Made by a program: the position numbers and the translations under genes | The notes under the pieces: model-generated | Seen by the model: only the letters and a program-made list of their open reading frames with translations | Database searches by the model: none | What the model was told of the DNA's origin: nothing | Source of the DNA: Sphingobium chungbukense | GTDB taxonomy: Bacteria > Pseudomonadota > Alphaproteobacteria > Sphingomonadales > Sphingomonadaceae | Direction: 5' to 3' | DNA length: 64,000 nucleotides | NCBI RefSeq assembly: GCF_001005725.1 | Contig: NZ_LBIC01000004.1 | Coordinates: 310,001 to 374,000 of the forward strand | In this document: positions 34,224 to 43,023 of the stretch, piece by piece | Layout of the letters: each line of letters begins with the position of its first letter | Numbering within the stretch: position 1 is the first letter of the stretch

Positions 34224-36162
34224 AGTCGGTGGTCTCGCCGATTTCGAATTTCGGGGCGTCGATCGTGTTGTCGGCCTCCACGCCGCCTGCGAAGCCAGCG
34301 CGCTGGACCGATTTCGAGCGGAGATAATAGAGCGACTTGATGCCCAGTTCCCACGCCCGATAGTGGAGCATGAGCAGATCCCATTTTTCCACGTCGGCCG
34401 GGATGAACAGGTTCAGCGACTGGGCCTGGTCGATATAGGGCGTGCGGTCGGCGGCCAGTTCGAGCAGCCAGCGCTGGTCGATCTCGAAGCTGGTCTTGAA
34501 CGTGTCCTTTTCTTCCTGGCTGAGGAAGTCGAGATGCTGGACCGAGCCGCCCTTTTCGAGGATCGAGTTCCAGACGGCGGTGCTGTCCTTGGCTTTCTCG
34601 ACCAGCAGTTTTTCCAGATAGGGGTTCTTGACCGCGAAGCTGCCGGACAGCGTCTTGTGGGTGTAGATGTTCGCCGGGATCGGTTCGATGCACGCCGAGG
34701 CGCCGCCGCAGATGATGCTGATCGACGCGGTGGGCGCGATCGCCATCTTGCAGGAGAAGCGCTCCATCACGCCCATATCCTCGGCATCGGGGCAGGCACC
34801 GCGTTCATTGGCGAGCAGCATCGAGGCCTCGTCCACCTTGGCGCGGATATGCTTGAAGATGCGCAGGTTCCATGACTTGGCCATCGCGCCTTCGAAGGGG
34901 AGTCCGCGGGCCTGGAGGAAGGAGTGGAACCCCATGACCCCCAGGCCCACCGACCGTTCACGGCTCGCACTATATTTCGCCCGCGCCATTTCCGGCGGCG
35001 CGCGGTCGATATAGTCCTGCAGCACATTGTCGAGGAAACGCATGACATCCTCGACAAACTGCTTGTCGTCCTTCCACTCATCCCATGTTTCGAGATTGAG
35101 CGACGAGAGACAGCAGACGGCCGTGCGGTCATTGCCGAGATGGTCGCGACCCGTCGGCAAAGTGATTTCGGAACAGAGGTTGGAGGTCGACACCTTGAGC
35201 CCGAGATCGCGGTGATGCTTGGGCATCGTGCGGTTCACGGTGTCGTTGAAGACGATGTAAGGCTCGCCGGTGGCGAGGCGGACTTCCACCAGCTTCTGGA
35301 ACAGGGCGCGGGCGTTGACGCTGCCGCGTACCGAGCCGTCCTTGGGGCTGCGCAGGGCAAATTCCTTGCCGTCGCGCATCGCCTCCATGAACTCGTCGGT
35401 GAGGAGGACGCCATGGTGCAGGTTCAGCGCCTTGCGGTTGAAGTCGCCCGACGTCTTGCGGATTTCCAGGAACTCCTCGATCTCCGGGTGGGAGATGTCG
35501 AGATAGCAGGCGGCCGAGCCGCGGCGCAGGCTGCCCTGGCTGATCGCGAGGGTGAGCGAGTCCATCACGCGGACGAAGGGGATGATGCCGCTGGTCTTGC
35601 CGTTCAAACCGACCGGCTCGCCAATGCCGCGCACATTGCCCCAATAGGTGCCGATGCCGCCGCCGCGCGAGGCGAGCCAGACATTCTCGTTCCAGGTATT
35701 GACGATGCCTTCCAGGCTGTCGTCGACGCTGTTGAGATAGCAACTGATGGGAAGGCCCCGACCGGTGCCACCGTTCGACAGGACCGGCGTGGCGGGCATG
35801 AACCAGAGGCGCGAAATATAGTCATAGACGCGCTGGGCATGATCGGCATCGTCGGCATAGGCGGCGGCGACGCGGGCGAACAGGTCCTGATAGCTTTCGC
35901 CGGGCAGCAGATAGCGGTCCTGGAGCGTGTCCTTGCCGAAATCGGTCAGCAGCGCGTCGCGGCTGGCATCGGTCGTGACATGGAAGCGGCGGTCCAGCAC
36001 GCTGGACGAGGAAATCGGCGCAACACCGGACACGGCATCCGCCTGGGGTGCCTTCTCGACCTGGGTCGGGGCCTTCTTCTTTTCCGCCACGGTTTCGACC
36101 ACTTCGTCAATCACGGTTGCCACGTCGCTTGCACTCACCTGTTCGCTGTCTCGAAAATCCAT
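34198..36162 (-). CDS. nrdA: Ribonucleoside-diphosphate reductase, alpha subunit
   Basis: Reduces ribonucleoside diphosphates. Catalytic features: ISCYLNSVDDSLEGI with the first active Cys, the radical site STSNLCSEITLP (N-x-C-x-E), and the C-terminal redox pair DECLACQ. The ATG giving MDFRDSEQVSAS has GGGGAG at good spacing; the frame is open 75 nt further upstream. At 654 residues it is about 100 shorter than E. coli NrdA, and no ATP-cone sequence is visible in the Ala/Glu/Lys-rich N-terminus, so overall-activity regulation by dATP may be absent. Confidence 0.95.
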   Translation of the reverse strand: MDFRDSEQVSASDVATVIDEVVETVAEKKKAPTQVEKAPQADAVSGVAPISSSSVLDRRFHVTTDASRDALLTDFGKDTLQDRYLLPGESYQDLFARVAAAYADDADHAQRVYDYISRLWFMPATPVLSNGGTGRGLPISCYLNSVDDSLEGIVNTWNENVWLASRGGGIGTYWGNVRGIGEPVGLNGKTSGIIPFVRVMDSLTLAISQGSLRRGSAACYLDISHPEIEEFLEIRKTSGDFNRKALNLHHGVLLTDEFMEAMRDGKEFALRSPKDGSVRGSVNARALFQKLVEVRLATGEPYIVFNDTVNRTMPKHHRDLGLKVSTSNLCSEITLPTGRDHLGNDRTAVCCLSSLNLETWDEWKDDKQFVEDVMRFLDNVLQDYIDRAPPEMARAKYSASRERSVGLGVMGFHSFLQARGLPFEGAMAKSWNLRIFKHIRAKVDEASMLLANERGACPDAEDMGVMERFSCKMAIAPTASISIICGGASACIEPIPANIYTHKTLSGSFAVKNPYLEKLLVEKAKDSTAVWNSILEKGGSVQHLDFLSQEEKDTFKTSFEIDQRWLLELAADRTPYIDQAQSLNLFIPADVEKWDLLMLHYRAWELGIKSLYYLRSKSVQRAGFAGGVEADNTIDAPKFEIGETTDYDECLACQ

Positions 36163-36331
36163 GACCAGCTCCCCGAATGTTCTCGTTCCGTTCGATTCGG
36201 TCAAGCCGCTGCCGGCCGGGCCGAAAGAAACTCGCATTTTCGTCCCGGTCAGGCACGGAGATGGGGCTGGCAGACGGGATCACAAGGGCAAAAACACCCC
36301 CCTCCCGGGAATCAGCCCGGTCGGCGCGATC

Positions 36332-36375
36332 ACAATCTGTAGGGTAACCCCCGTTAACCTGATACAAGGGATAGT
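36332..36375 (-). promoter_or_regulatory. Pair of NrdR-box-like sites upstream of nrdA
   Basis: On the minus strand, ACTATCCCTTGT (36364-36375) and CCTACAGATTGT (36332-36343) each match 9 of 12 central positions of the NrdR box ACWATATATWGT. Their starts are 32 nt apart, the three-helical-turn spacing typical of paired NrdR boxes. They lie 170-213 nt upstream of the nrdA start. Confidence 0.5.
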
Positions 36376-36666
36376 GCCACAGCTTCATTTGCTTGCAAGG
36401 GGGTAAATGACAGTTCCGGGACTCGGTTCGTCGACGCTGCGACTCATTTCATCGACAGCTCGGCACGTCGCATCGCAGCGACGCACGGACTTTCCTGAGG
36501 TGCGGAAAAGGCAAGGGGAACAATTTGGATCAGAAAATAAATTTGGCTTGCCACCTATTTATGGGGAACAACCGATTCATCCCAGGCCGGATGTGACCGG
36601 ACAATGACGCCATGTGGGTGGTGGAACAAGAGCGGGTGCCGAAACGCCACCCAAAGGACCGACGAT
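36376..36666. other. Gene-free stretch upstream of the GST gene
   Basis: Together with 36163-36331 this is a 504-nt interval between divergent nrdA and the GST gene. It is locally AT-rich around 36515-36570 (GGATCAGAAAATAAATTTGG), which may hold the promoters. No RNA gene, repeat or open frame with coding character was recognised. Confidence 0.4.
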
Positions 36667-37308
36667 ATGATTCTCTATTATCATCCGCTTTCATCCTATT
36701 GCTGGAAGGTGCTGATCGCCCTGTATGAAAACGGCACCGCCTTCGTGCCGAAGATGCTGGAGGCGCCCGAGGTCGCGGAGGAATGGCTGGCGCTCTGGCC
36801 GCTGGGCAAATTCCCGGTGCTGCGCGATGGCGACAGGGTGGTGGCGGAAACCAGCGTGATCGTCGAATATCTGGGCCAGCATTGTCCGGGGCCATTCCGC
36901 GCGATCCCGGCGGATGCCGATGTCGCGCTGGAGGTGCGGCTTATGGACCGGCTGTTCGACAATTATGTGATGACGCCGGTGCAGACCTGCGTCGGGGACC
37001 GCATCCGGCCCGAAGGCGTGGCGGGCGATCCCCACGCGGTCGAACAGGCGAAGTTGCTGCTGGGCAGGGCCTATGCGCTGCTGGAGGCGCGGATGGCCGG
37101 GCGACGCTGGGCGGCGGGGGACGACTTCACGCTGGCGGACTGTTCGGCGGCGCCTGCGCTCTTCTACGCGGACCGGATCGTGCCGCTGCGCGAGGATTTT
37201 CCGGGGCTGGGCGCCTATCTCGACCGGCTGGAGGCGCGGGAGAGCTTTGCGCGGGTGCTCAAGGAGAAGGAGCCGTGGTGGCATCTCTTCCCCTACGCCC
37301 ATGGTTGA
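36667..37308 (+). CDS. Glutathione S-transferase family protein
   Basis: 213 residues with an N-terminal thioredoxin fold (MILYYHPLSSYCWKVLIALY, GKFPVLRDGDRVVAETSVIV) and an all-helical C-terminal domain with GDDFTLADCSAAPALFYADR, the N-capping box of GSTs. The SSYCW motif puts Ser and Cys at the glutathione site. Substrate unknown. The ATG is preceded by a weak GGACCGACGAT. It is followed after about 100 nt by fumarase. Confidence 0.9.
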   Translation: MILYYHPLSSYCWKVLIALYENGTAFVPKMLEAPEVAEEWLALWPLGKFPVLRDGDRVVAETSVIVEYLGQHCPGPFRAIPADADVALEVRLMDRLFDNYVMTPVQTCVGDRIRPEGVAGDPHAVEQAKLLLGRAYALLEARMAGRRWAAGDDFTLADCSAAPALFYADRIVPLREDFPGLGAYLDRLEARESFARVLKEKEPWWHLFPYAHG

Positions 37309-37406
37309 GCCGACCATCTGGACTCAGGCGGCCAAAGGCCTATAGCCGCGCCTGCATGGACCCGCCGTGCAGGGCGGGCCTTAGACTAGACTAGGGACCA
37401 GGGTAG

Positions 37407-38927
37407 ATGACCGTCATCAAGACCGCCGATCTGATCGAGAGCGTCGCCGACGCGCTCCAGTTCATCAGTTACTATCATCCGATGGATTATATCCGCGCGC
37501 TGGGCAAAGCCTATGACGCCGAAGCCAATCCGGCGGCCAAGGACGCCATCGCCCAGATCCTGACCAACAGCCGCATGTGCGCCGAAGGGCATCGCCCGAT
37601 CTGCCAGGACACCGGCATCGTCAACGTCTTCATCAAATGGGGCATGGATTGCCGGCTGGACGACAACAGCCGCTCCATGCAGGAGGTCGTCGACGAGGGC
37701 GTGCGCAAGGCCTATCTGAACCCGGAAAACCGCCTGCGCGCGTCGATCCTGAAGGACCCGGCGTTCAGCCGCGTCAATACGAAGGACAACACGCCCTGCG
37801 TGCTGAATGTCGAGCTGGTGCCGGGCGACAAGGTGATCGTGGACGTCGCGGCCAAGGGTGGCGGGTCGGAGAACAAGACCAAGTTCAAGATGATGAATCC
37901 GAGCGACTCCATCGTCGACTGGGTGCTGGAGATGATCCCGCAAATGGGCGCGGGCTGGTGCCCGCCCGGCATGCTGGGCATCGGCATTGGCGGCACGGCG
38001 GAAAAGGCCGTGGCGCTGGCCAAGGAATCGCTGATGGAGCCCATCGACATGGGCGAGCTGAAGGCGCGCGGACCGCAGAACGATATTGAACGCCTGCGGA
38101 TCGAGATTTTCGACAAGGTCAATGCGCTCGGCATCGGCGCGCAGGGTCTGGGCGGGCTTTCGACCATCCTCGACGTCAAGATCTACGACTATCCCTGCCA
38201 TGCGGCGGGCAAGCCGGTGGCGATGATTCCGAACTGCGCGGCCACCCGCCATGCGCATTTCACGCTGGACGGATCGGGCCCGGCCTATCTGGAGGCGCCG
38301 AAGATTTCCGAATGGCCGCAGGTCGACTGGAAGCCGAGCAAGGAAGCTATCCGCGTCGATCTCGACACGCTGACGCCCGAAGTCGTGCAGAGCTGGAAGC
38401 ATGGCGACCGCCTGCTGCTCAATGGCAAGATGCTGACCGGCCGCGACGCGGCGCACAAGCGCATCCAGGACATGCTGGCCAAGGGCGAGGAGCTGCCGGT
38501 CGATTTCAAGGGCCGCGTCATCTATTATGTCGGCCCGGTCGATCCGGTGCGCGACGAGGTGGTCGGCCCGGCCGGTCCGACGACCGCGACCCGCATGGAC
38601 AAGTTCATGGACATGATGCTGGAACAGGGCCTGGCCGCCTGCGTCGGCAAGGCCGAGCGCGGTCCGGCGGCGACGGATTCGATCGCCAGGCACAAGAGCG
38701 CTTACCTTATGGCAGTCGGCGGCGCGGCCTATCTGGTGGCGCGCGCGATCAAGGAAGCCAAGGTCGTGGGCTTCGAGGATCTGGGCATGGAAGCGATCTA
38801 CGAATTCACGGTGCAGGACATGCCCGTGACCGTCGCGGTCGACAGCGAAGGCCAGAATGTCCACCGCCTCGCCCCGCTGGTGTGGCAGGAGAAGATCAGG
38901 AAGGAGCATCTGCTCGAAGGCGCATGA
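37407..38927 (+). CDS. fumA: Fumarate hydratase, class I ([4Fe-4S])
   Basis: Interconverts fumarate and malate in the TCA cycle. It is the iron-sulfur, single-chain FumA/FumB type of 506 residues, not the class II FumC: the N-terminal alpha domain has HRPICQDTGIVNVFIKWGMD, KGGGSENKTKFKMM and GMLGIGIGGTAEKAVALAKE, and the C-terminal beta domain has GRVIYYVGPVDPVRDEVVGP and GPTTATRMDKFMDMMLE. Conserved cysteines for the cluster are in PICQD and PNCAATRH. A hairpin terminator follows the stop. Confidence 0.95.
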   Translation: MTVIKTADLIESVADALQFISYYHPMDYIRALGKAYDAEANPAAKDAIAQILTNSRMCAEGHRPICQDTGIVNVFIKWGMDCRLDDNSRSMQEVVDEGVRKAYLNPENRLRASILKDPAFSRVNTKDNTPCVLNVELVPGDKVIVDVAAKGGGSENKTKFKMMNPSDSIVDWVLEMIPQMGAGWCPPGMLGIGIGGTAEKAVALAKESLMEPIDMGELKARGPQNDIERLRIEIFDKVNALGIGAQGLGGLSTILDVKIYDYPCHAAGKPVAMIPNCAATRHAHFTLDGSGPAYLEAPKISEWPQVDWKPSKEAIRVDLDTLTPEVVQSWKHGDRLLLNGKMLTGRDAAHKRIQDMLAKGEELPVDFKGRVIYYVGPVDPVRDEVVGPAGPTTATRMDKFMDMMLEQGLAACVGKAERGPAATDSIARHKSAYLMAVGGAAYLVARAIKEAKVVGFEDLGMEAIYEFTVQDMPVTVAVDSEGQNVHRLAPLVWQEKIRKEHLLEGA

Positions 38928-38967
38928 GCCGGGGCTCTGCCGGCTGACCTGGCAATTCCGGTCAAGG

Positions 38968-39009
38968 CGGCGCGCGAGCGGGAACTCCCGTTCACGCGCC
39001 GCATTTCTT
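38968..39009 (+). terminator. Terminator after fumarase
   Basis: CGGCGCGCGAGCGGG pairs with CCCGTTCACGCGCCG (two wobble positions) across a short loop, followed by CATTTCTTTT. It lies about 40 nt past the fumarase stop. Confidence 0.7.
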
Positions 39010-39036
39010 TTCGGCACCTTCTTTGTCGGAGCCGCC

Positions 39037-39288
39037 ATGTCCTTCACCCAGCTCGAACCGCCCCTGCCCGTCCATGTCGAGGGCAAGGGCAAGGGATTTG
39101 CCTTTGCCGTCATCGATTATGGTCAGGAGCATAATCTGATCTGGGTGACGGGGCTGTCGGATTCGGGGGAAATCTGGTGCGCGCCCAACCCGCTGGTGCG
39201 GTTGCAGGCCAACTGGACCATGGGGCGCGATGGGCGCCAGCAGCCGGAATGGCAGGATGTGGCGCTGGCGGCGGTGAAGCCGAGTTGA
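39037..39288 (+). CDS. Small conserved hypothetical protein
   Basis: 83 residues: MSFTQLEPPLPVHVEGKGKG, FAFAVIDYGQEHNLIWVTGL and APNPLVRLQANWTMGRDG. The pattern, short beta strands ending in a WTMGR motif, is often seen as a conserved hypothetical protein in alphaproteobacteria. No signal peptide or membrane segment. It is followed by a very strong bidirectional hairpin. Confidence 0.7.
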   Translation: MSFTQLEPPLPVHVEGKGKGFAFAVIDYGQEHNLIWVTGLSDSGEIWCAPNPLVRLQANWTMGRDGRQQPEWQDVALAAVKPS

Positions 39289-39295
39289 GCATGGC

Positions 39296-39336
39296 ATCCC
39301 GTTCCTTCCCATGCGGACCATGGGAAGGAACGGGAT
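39296..39336. terminator. Perfect 18-bp stem hairpin, bidirectional terminator
   Basis: ATCCCGTTCCTTCCCATG and CATGGGAAGGAACGGGAT pair without mismatch around a 5-nt CGGAC loop, with CTGGTTTTGG after it. It lies between the stop of the small hypothetical gene (plus) and the stop of the TonB-dependent receptor gene (minus). Confidence 0.8.
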
Positions 39337-39354
39337 CTGGTTTTGGAGCGCGCT

Positions 39355-41655
39355 TCAGAGCTTTCCGCTCAGCGACACGCCGATGATGCGGGGTTCGTTG
39401 AAGACCGCCGCCATATAATTTTCGATCACGCCCTTGAGGTTCTTCTCGTTCGTGATGTTGCGGGCGAAGGCCGCTATCTCATATCGGCCGCCCGGCGCGG
39501 TGTAGCCGATCTTCAGCCCGCCTTCGAAATCGCCCTTCGAGTAGAACTCCTTCGTCTTGTAGAGGACGAAATTGGTGTAACCCTGGATGTTCCAGTCGGT
39601 CGCGATGAAGGCCTTGCCGCCATTGCCGAGCGGAAGGTCGTAGCGGGCCGCGATATTGGCCGTGTATTTCGGTGCGTTGGGCAGCGGGTTGCCGTCGATC
39701 TTCGCCAGATAGACCGGACCGAAGGCCGTCGACACGGTGCGCAGCGAATTCTCGACCGTGCAGACCACCGCGCCGTTGAGGGCGCAGACCTGCGCTTCGG
39801 CATTGGCGTCGTCGATTTCCGTGTGCAGCAGGCTGAGGCCCGCCGACAGGGTCAGGTTCTCGAACGGACGCGCTTCCAGATCGGCTTCCAGGCCATAGGC
39901 CTTCGCCGCCTTCGCGTTGAACAGGACGCCGTTGCCGTTGATGTCATTGCCGTTGAGCTGGATGTCCTTCACCTTCCAGGCGAAGCCGGTCAGGTTGAAG
40001 CGGACCCGGTTGTCCAGCAGGCTGGTCTTGATGCCGCCTTCATAGGACATGATCGTTTCCGAATCCGCCGTGGTGAAGTCGCTGTTGAACACCGCCGAGC
40101 GGCCCTGGATGGTCGGGCCGCGGAAACCGCGCGCGACACGGGCATAGAGGCTGACCTCGGGGCTGAGCGCGTAGAGCAGGCTGACGTCCCAGCTCGGCTC
40201 GTCGCCCTTCAGCTTCACGTAGCGGCGGCCCCCATAGGTGGAGAGGCCCGCAGCATTGGCGGTGGCGCGGACGAGACGGGTGGACTTCTTGTCTTCCGTA
40301 TAGCGTCCGCCCGCCGTCAGCGTCAGGCCGGGCACGATCTCATAGCTTGCCTGGCCGAAGAATGCCCAGCTCGTGTTGACGTTGCGCAGGCGCACCCAGT
40401 TGTTGGGATTATGCGCAGCGGTGGTCAGGAAATAGGCGCGCTGGTAGAAATCGGTCACGTCGCGGCTGTCGAAAACCATGCCGCCGACCTGCCATTTGAA
40501 GGCGCTGTTGCCGTTGCTGGCCAGGCGGACCTCCTGCGTCAACTGGTCGAGGTCGCGGACATTGCCCTGGCTCTGGCCGAAGCCGTTGGGAACGCCGCCG
40601 ACCGGGAAATTGGCCGCCGCGCCGCCATCGGTGTCGCCCCGGCTGTAACCCTTCGTCGTCTCATAGGCGGTGATCGAGGTCAGCGTGACCGGGCCGAAGT
40701 CCAGCGCGATGTTTTCCGACGCGCCATAGGTCTTGTAAGCCTGCGGATTGTTGTGCGCCTCGTCGAGGGCGATCCTGGTGCGCGGCTCGGCGGAAACGCT
40801 GTTCGACCCCTTCACCAGCGCACCGCGATGGAAGATGGTCGAGGTGCCGTCATAGTCGCGATAGTGGAAGCTGGTGAGCATCGACAGCGTGTCGTTGGGC
40901 GTCATCAGCAACTGGACGCGGACGTCCTTTTCGTTGAAGCCGCCCATGGCGTCCTTCTTGGGCGAGACGGTGCCGTCGGCGCTGGCGCCGCTATAGACAT
41001 TGTCGACCCAGTCGTCGCGATGCTGGTAGAGTGCCGAGACGCGGAAGGCGAGCTTGTCGGCGACGATCGGACCGCCGATGCCGCCGTCGAAGGTCACGGT
41101 GTTGTAGCTGCCGTAGCTGGCCGATGCCCGGCCCTGCCAGTCCATCGTCGGGCGGATCGTGTCGAACTTGATGATGCCGGCCGTGGTGTTGCGGCCGAAC
41201 AGCGAACCCTGCGGGCCGCGCAGCACCTCCACCTGGTTGACGTCGAAGACCGGGTTCGACTTCAGCACGACATGTTCAAGGACGACATCGTCCTGGATGA
41301 TCGACACCGGCTGCGAGGCGCCGAGATAGAAGTCGATATTGCCGAGCCCGCGAATGTAGAAGCGCGGGAAGATGCGGCCAGTGGTGGTTTCGGCATAGAG
41401 GCCGGGCACGCGGGCGGCGAGTTCGAGAATGTCGCCGCCGCCGGAGGTCAGGTTGCGCAGCGCATCCCCCTGCACCACACCCACCGATACCGGGACATTC
41501 TGGAGATTTTCCGAGCGGCGTTCCGCGGTGACGACGATCTCGTCCAGCGCGCCGCCGGCGGCGGCATCCTGTGCATGGGCTGCGCCGGTCGACGCGAGCG
41601 CGCCCAGAGCCGTGGACAGCAGCAGGGCGGACCGCCCGAAATGGAATTTGGCCAA
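39355..41655 (-). CDS. TonB-dependent receptor
   Basis: Outer-membrane active transporter, about 766 residues. A signal peptide ends at ASTGAAHAQD; the TonB-box-like ALDEIVVTAERR follows; then the plug domain (VPVSVGVVQGDALRNLTSGG to VEVLRGPQGSLFGRNTTAG) and the 22-strand barrel, ending with the terminal Phe-free strand IIGVSLSGKL. The start is a TTG preceded by GGGGGAA at six bases; an earlier in-frame TTG is possible. The ligand is unknown; such receptors are very numerous in sphingomonads. No TonB/ExbBD neighbours. Confidence 0.92.
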   Translation of the reverse strand: MAKFHFGRSALLLSTALGALASTGAAHAQDAAAGGALDEIVVTAERRSENLQNVPVSVGVVQGDALRNLTSGGGDILELAARVPGLYAETTTGRIFPRFYIRGLGNIDFYLGASQPVSIIQDDVVLEHVVLKSNPVFDVNQVEVLRGPQGSLFGRNTTAGIIKFDTIRPTMDWQGRASASYGSYNTVTFDGGIGGPIVADKLAFRVSALYQHRDDWVDNVYSGASADGTVSPKKDAMGGFNEKDVRVQLLMTPNDTLSMLTSFHYRDYDGTSTIFHRGALVKGSNSVSAEPRTRIALDEAHNNPQAYKTYGASENIALDFGPVTLTSITAYETTKGYSRGDTDGGAAANFPVGGVPNGFGQSQGNVRDLDQLTQEVRLASNGNSAFKWQVGGMVFDSRDVTDFYQRAYFLTTAAHNPNNWVRLRNVNTSWAFFGQASYEIVPGLTLTAGGRYTEDKKSTRLVRATANAAGLSTYGGRRYVKLKGDEPSWDVSLLYALSPEVSLYARVARGFRGPTIQGRSAVFNSDFTTADSETIMSYEGGIKTSLLDNRVRFNLTGFAWKVKDIQLNGNDINGNGVLFNAKAAKAYGLEADLEARPFENLTLSAGLSLLHTEIDDANAEAQVCALNGAVVCTVENSLRTVSTAFGPVYLAKIDGNPLPNAPKYTANIAARYDLPLGNGGKAFIATDWNIQGYTNFVLYKTKEFYSKGDFEGGLKIGYTAPGGRYEIAAFARNITNEKNLKGVIENYMAAVFNEPRIIGVSLSGKL

Positions 41656-41863
41656 GATGACTTCCCCCAAATATCTGGTGCGTCTTCCACCGAGACGGCC
41701 GCAATCGGCCTGCTGGCGGAACCGGATCGGCCGCTAGAGCCGGATTGTGGCGGCTTGGTGACGAGGAGCAGCCTTCGCCGGACGAGTGTATAATTATGTC
41801 CGACTGTTGCAGCACAGCAACATTGAGGGCGGGATTCCATCCTTTTGTTTTCTGCGAAATGCT

Positions 41864-41939
41864 CTAGTGACCCGAATCTGAAGTTCGTCACATTGTTGGG
41901 CAGGCGTTGAACGAACTTCAGATTCATCAGGGTCACTAG
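41864..41939. repeat. Intergenic inverted repeat, type 1
   Basis: Left arm CTAGTGACCC-GAATCTGAAG-TTCGT, right arm its reverse complement with an additional four bases (the right arm reads CTAGTGACCCTGATGAATCT-GAAGTTCGT when flipped). The arms flank about 20 nt. Both ends are CTAG. The element lies in the 384-nt gap between the receptor and the DMT gene. Confidence 0.75.
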
Positions 41940-41953
41940 CAAATATATGTTTT

Positions 41954-42030
41954 TAGTGTGGTTTATGGATTTGAAATACGCTCCCCACCTGGCCGCTATG
42001 ATGAGGCGTATTTCAAATCCACCACACTAG
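41954..42030. repeat. Intergenic inverted repeat, type 2
   Basis: Left arm TAGTGTGGTTTATGGATTTG-AAATACGC and right arm GCGTATTTCAAATCCACCAC-ACTAG are complementary except for four extra bases on the left. The arms flank about 25 nt. It lies 15 nt after the type 1 repeat and ends 9 nt before the DMT transporter start, and also ends in CTAG. Confidence 0.75.
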
Positions 42031-42039
42031 CGCGCTCGC

Positions 42040-42957
42040 ATGATGAGCTTTCCGATCTGGTTGCCCGCGACATTGATGGCTGGCGCGTTGCAGGCCTGGC
42101 GGACCGCCATCCAGCGACGGGTGAGCAAGGAGCTGTCGGTCAATGCCGCGGGCCTGGTGCGCTATCTTTACGGCCTGCCCTTCACCATGTTGCTGCTGGG
42201 CGGATACCGGATGCTGTTCGCCACGCCCCTGCCCTCTCCCGATCCTTTGTTCCTGCTCTTCTGTCTGGGCGGGGGGCTGGCGCAGATCATTGCCACCAAT
42301 TTGCTGATCATGGCCTTTGCCTATCGCAATTTCGTGGTCGGCACCGCCTATGCCAAGACCGAGGCGGTGCAAGGCGCGATCCTGTCCTTCCTGCTGATGG
42401 GGGAGCGGTTGCATCCGCTCGCCTGGGCAGGCATCGGTTGCGGCGTCATGGGGGTCATGCTGCTGTCCACGGGCGGCAAGCGCATGGGACCGATGGATTT
42501 TGCCAGGGCCCTTGGCCAGCCGGCGGCGCTGACCGGCATCGCGTCGGGCTTTTTCTTCGCTCTGACCGCGATCGGCATCCGCCGTGCGACGCAGGAGGTC
42601 GGTGGGAACGACCCGGTCCTCGCCGCGCTGATCGTACTCGCCGTGACGGTGGCGATGCAGACGGCGATGCAGGGCGGTTTCCTGCTGCTGCGCGAACCGG
42701 GGCAGATGGGGAGGGTGTTTCGCAACTGGCGGGTGTCGGGGCAGGTCGGGCTGCTCTCCTCCCTGGGATCGGCCTGCTGGTTCACTGGCTTTGCCACGGC
42801 GCCGGTCGCGCTGGTGCGGATCGTCGGGCAGATCGAGGTCGCCTTCACCCTGGGTTTCGGCCATTTCTACCTGGGCGAACGGATGCGGCGCAGCGAGGTC
42901 GTGGGACTGATATTGGTGGCGGGCGGCGTGGTGCTGGCACTGATGGGCTCATTATAG
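42040..42957 (+). CDS. DMT (EamA) family transporter
   Basis: 305 residues with ten hydrophobic segments arranged as two EamA repeats, e.g. LVRYLYGLPFTMLLLGGYR, TNLLIMAFAYRNFVVGTAYA and GQIEVAFTLGFGHFYLGERM. This is an inner-membrane drug/metabolite exporter fold; the substrate is unknown. An ATG three bases further in is an equal start. The gene begins directly after two inverted repeats and shows ordinary high-GC codon use. Confidence 0.88.
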   Translation: MMSFPIWLPATLMAGALQAWRTAIQRRVSKELSVNAAGLVRYLYGLPFTMLLLGGYRMLFATPLPSPDPLFLLFCLGGGLAQIIATNLLIMAFAYRNFVVGTAYAKTEAVQGAILSFLLMGERLHPLAWAGIGCGVMGVMLLSTGGKRMGPMDFARALGQPAALTGIASGFFFALTAIGIRRATQEVGGNDPVLAALIVLAVTVAMQTAMQGGFLLLREPGQMGRVFRNWRVSGQVGLLSSLGSACWFTGFATAPVALVRIVGQIEVAFTLGFGHFYLGERMRRSEVVGLILVAGGVVLALMGSL

Positions 42958-43023
42958 CGGGCGAGCAACGGCCCGCCGCATCGCTAACGGATATTTTACC
43001 ATCGTCCGATAGCCCCTGAAACC

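Noticed and set aside
39343..41793. 816-codon plus-strand frame opposite the TonB-dependent receptor
   Set aside because: Mirror image of the receptor gene; no motif, no ribosome-binding site, and it would run through the strong hairpin end.
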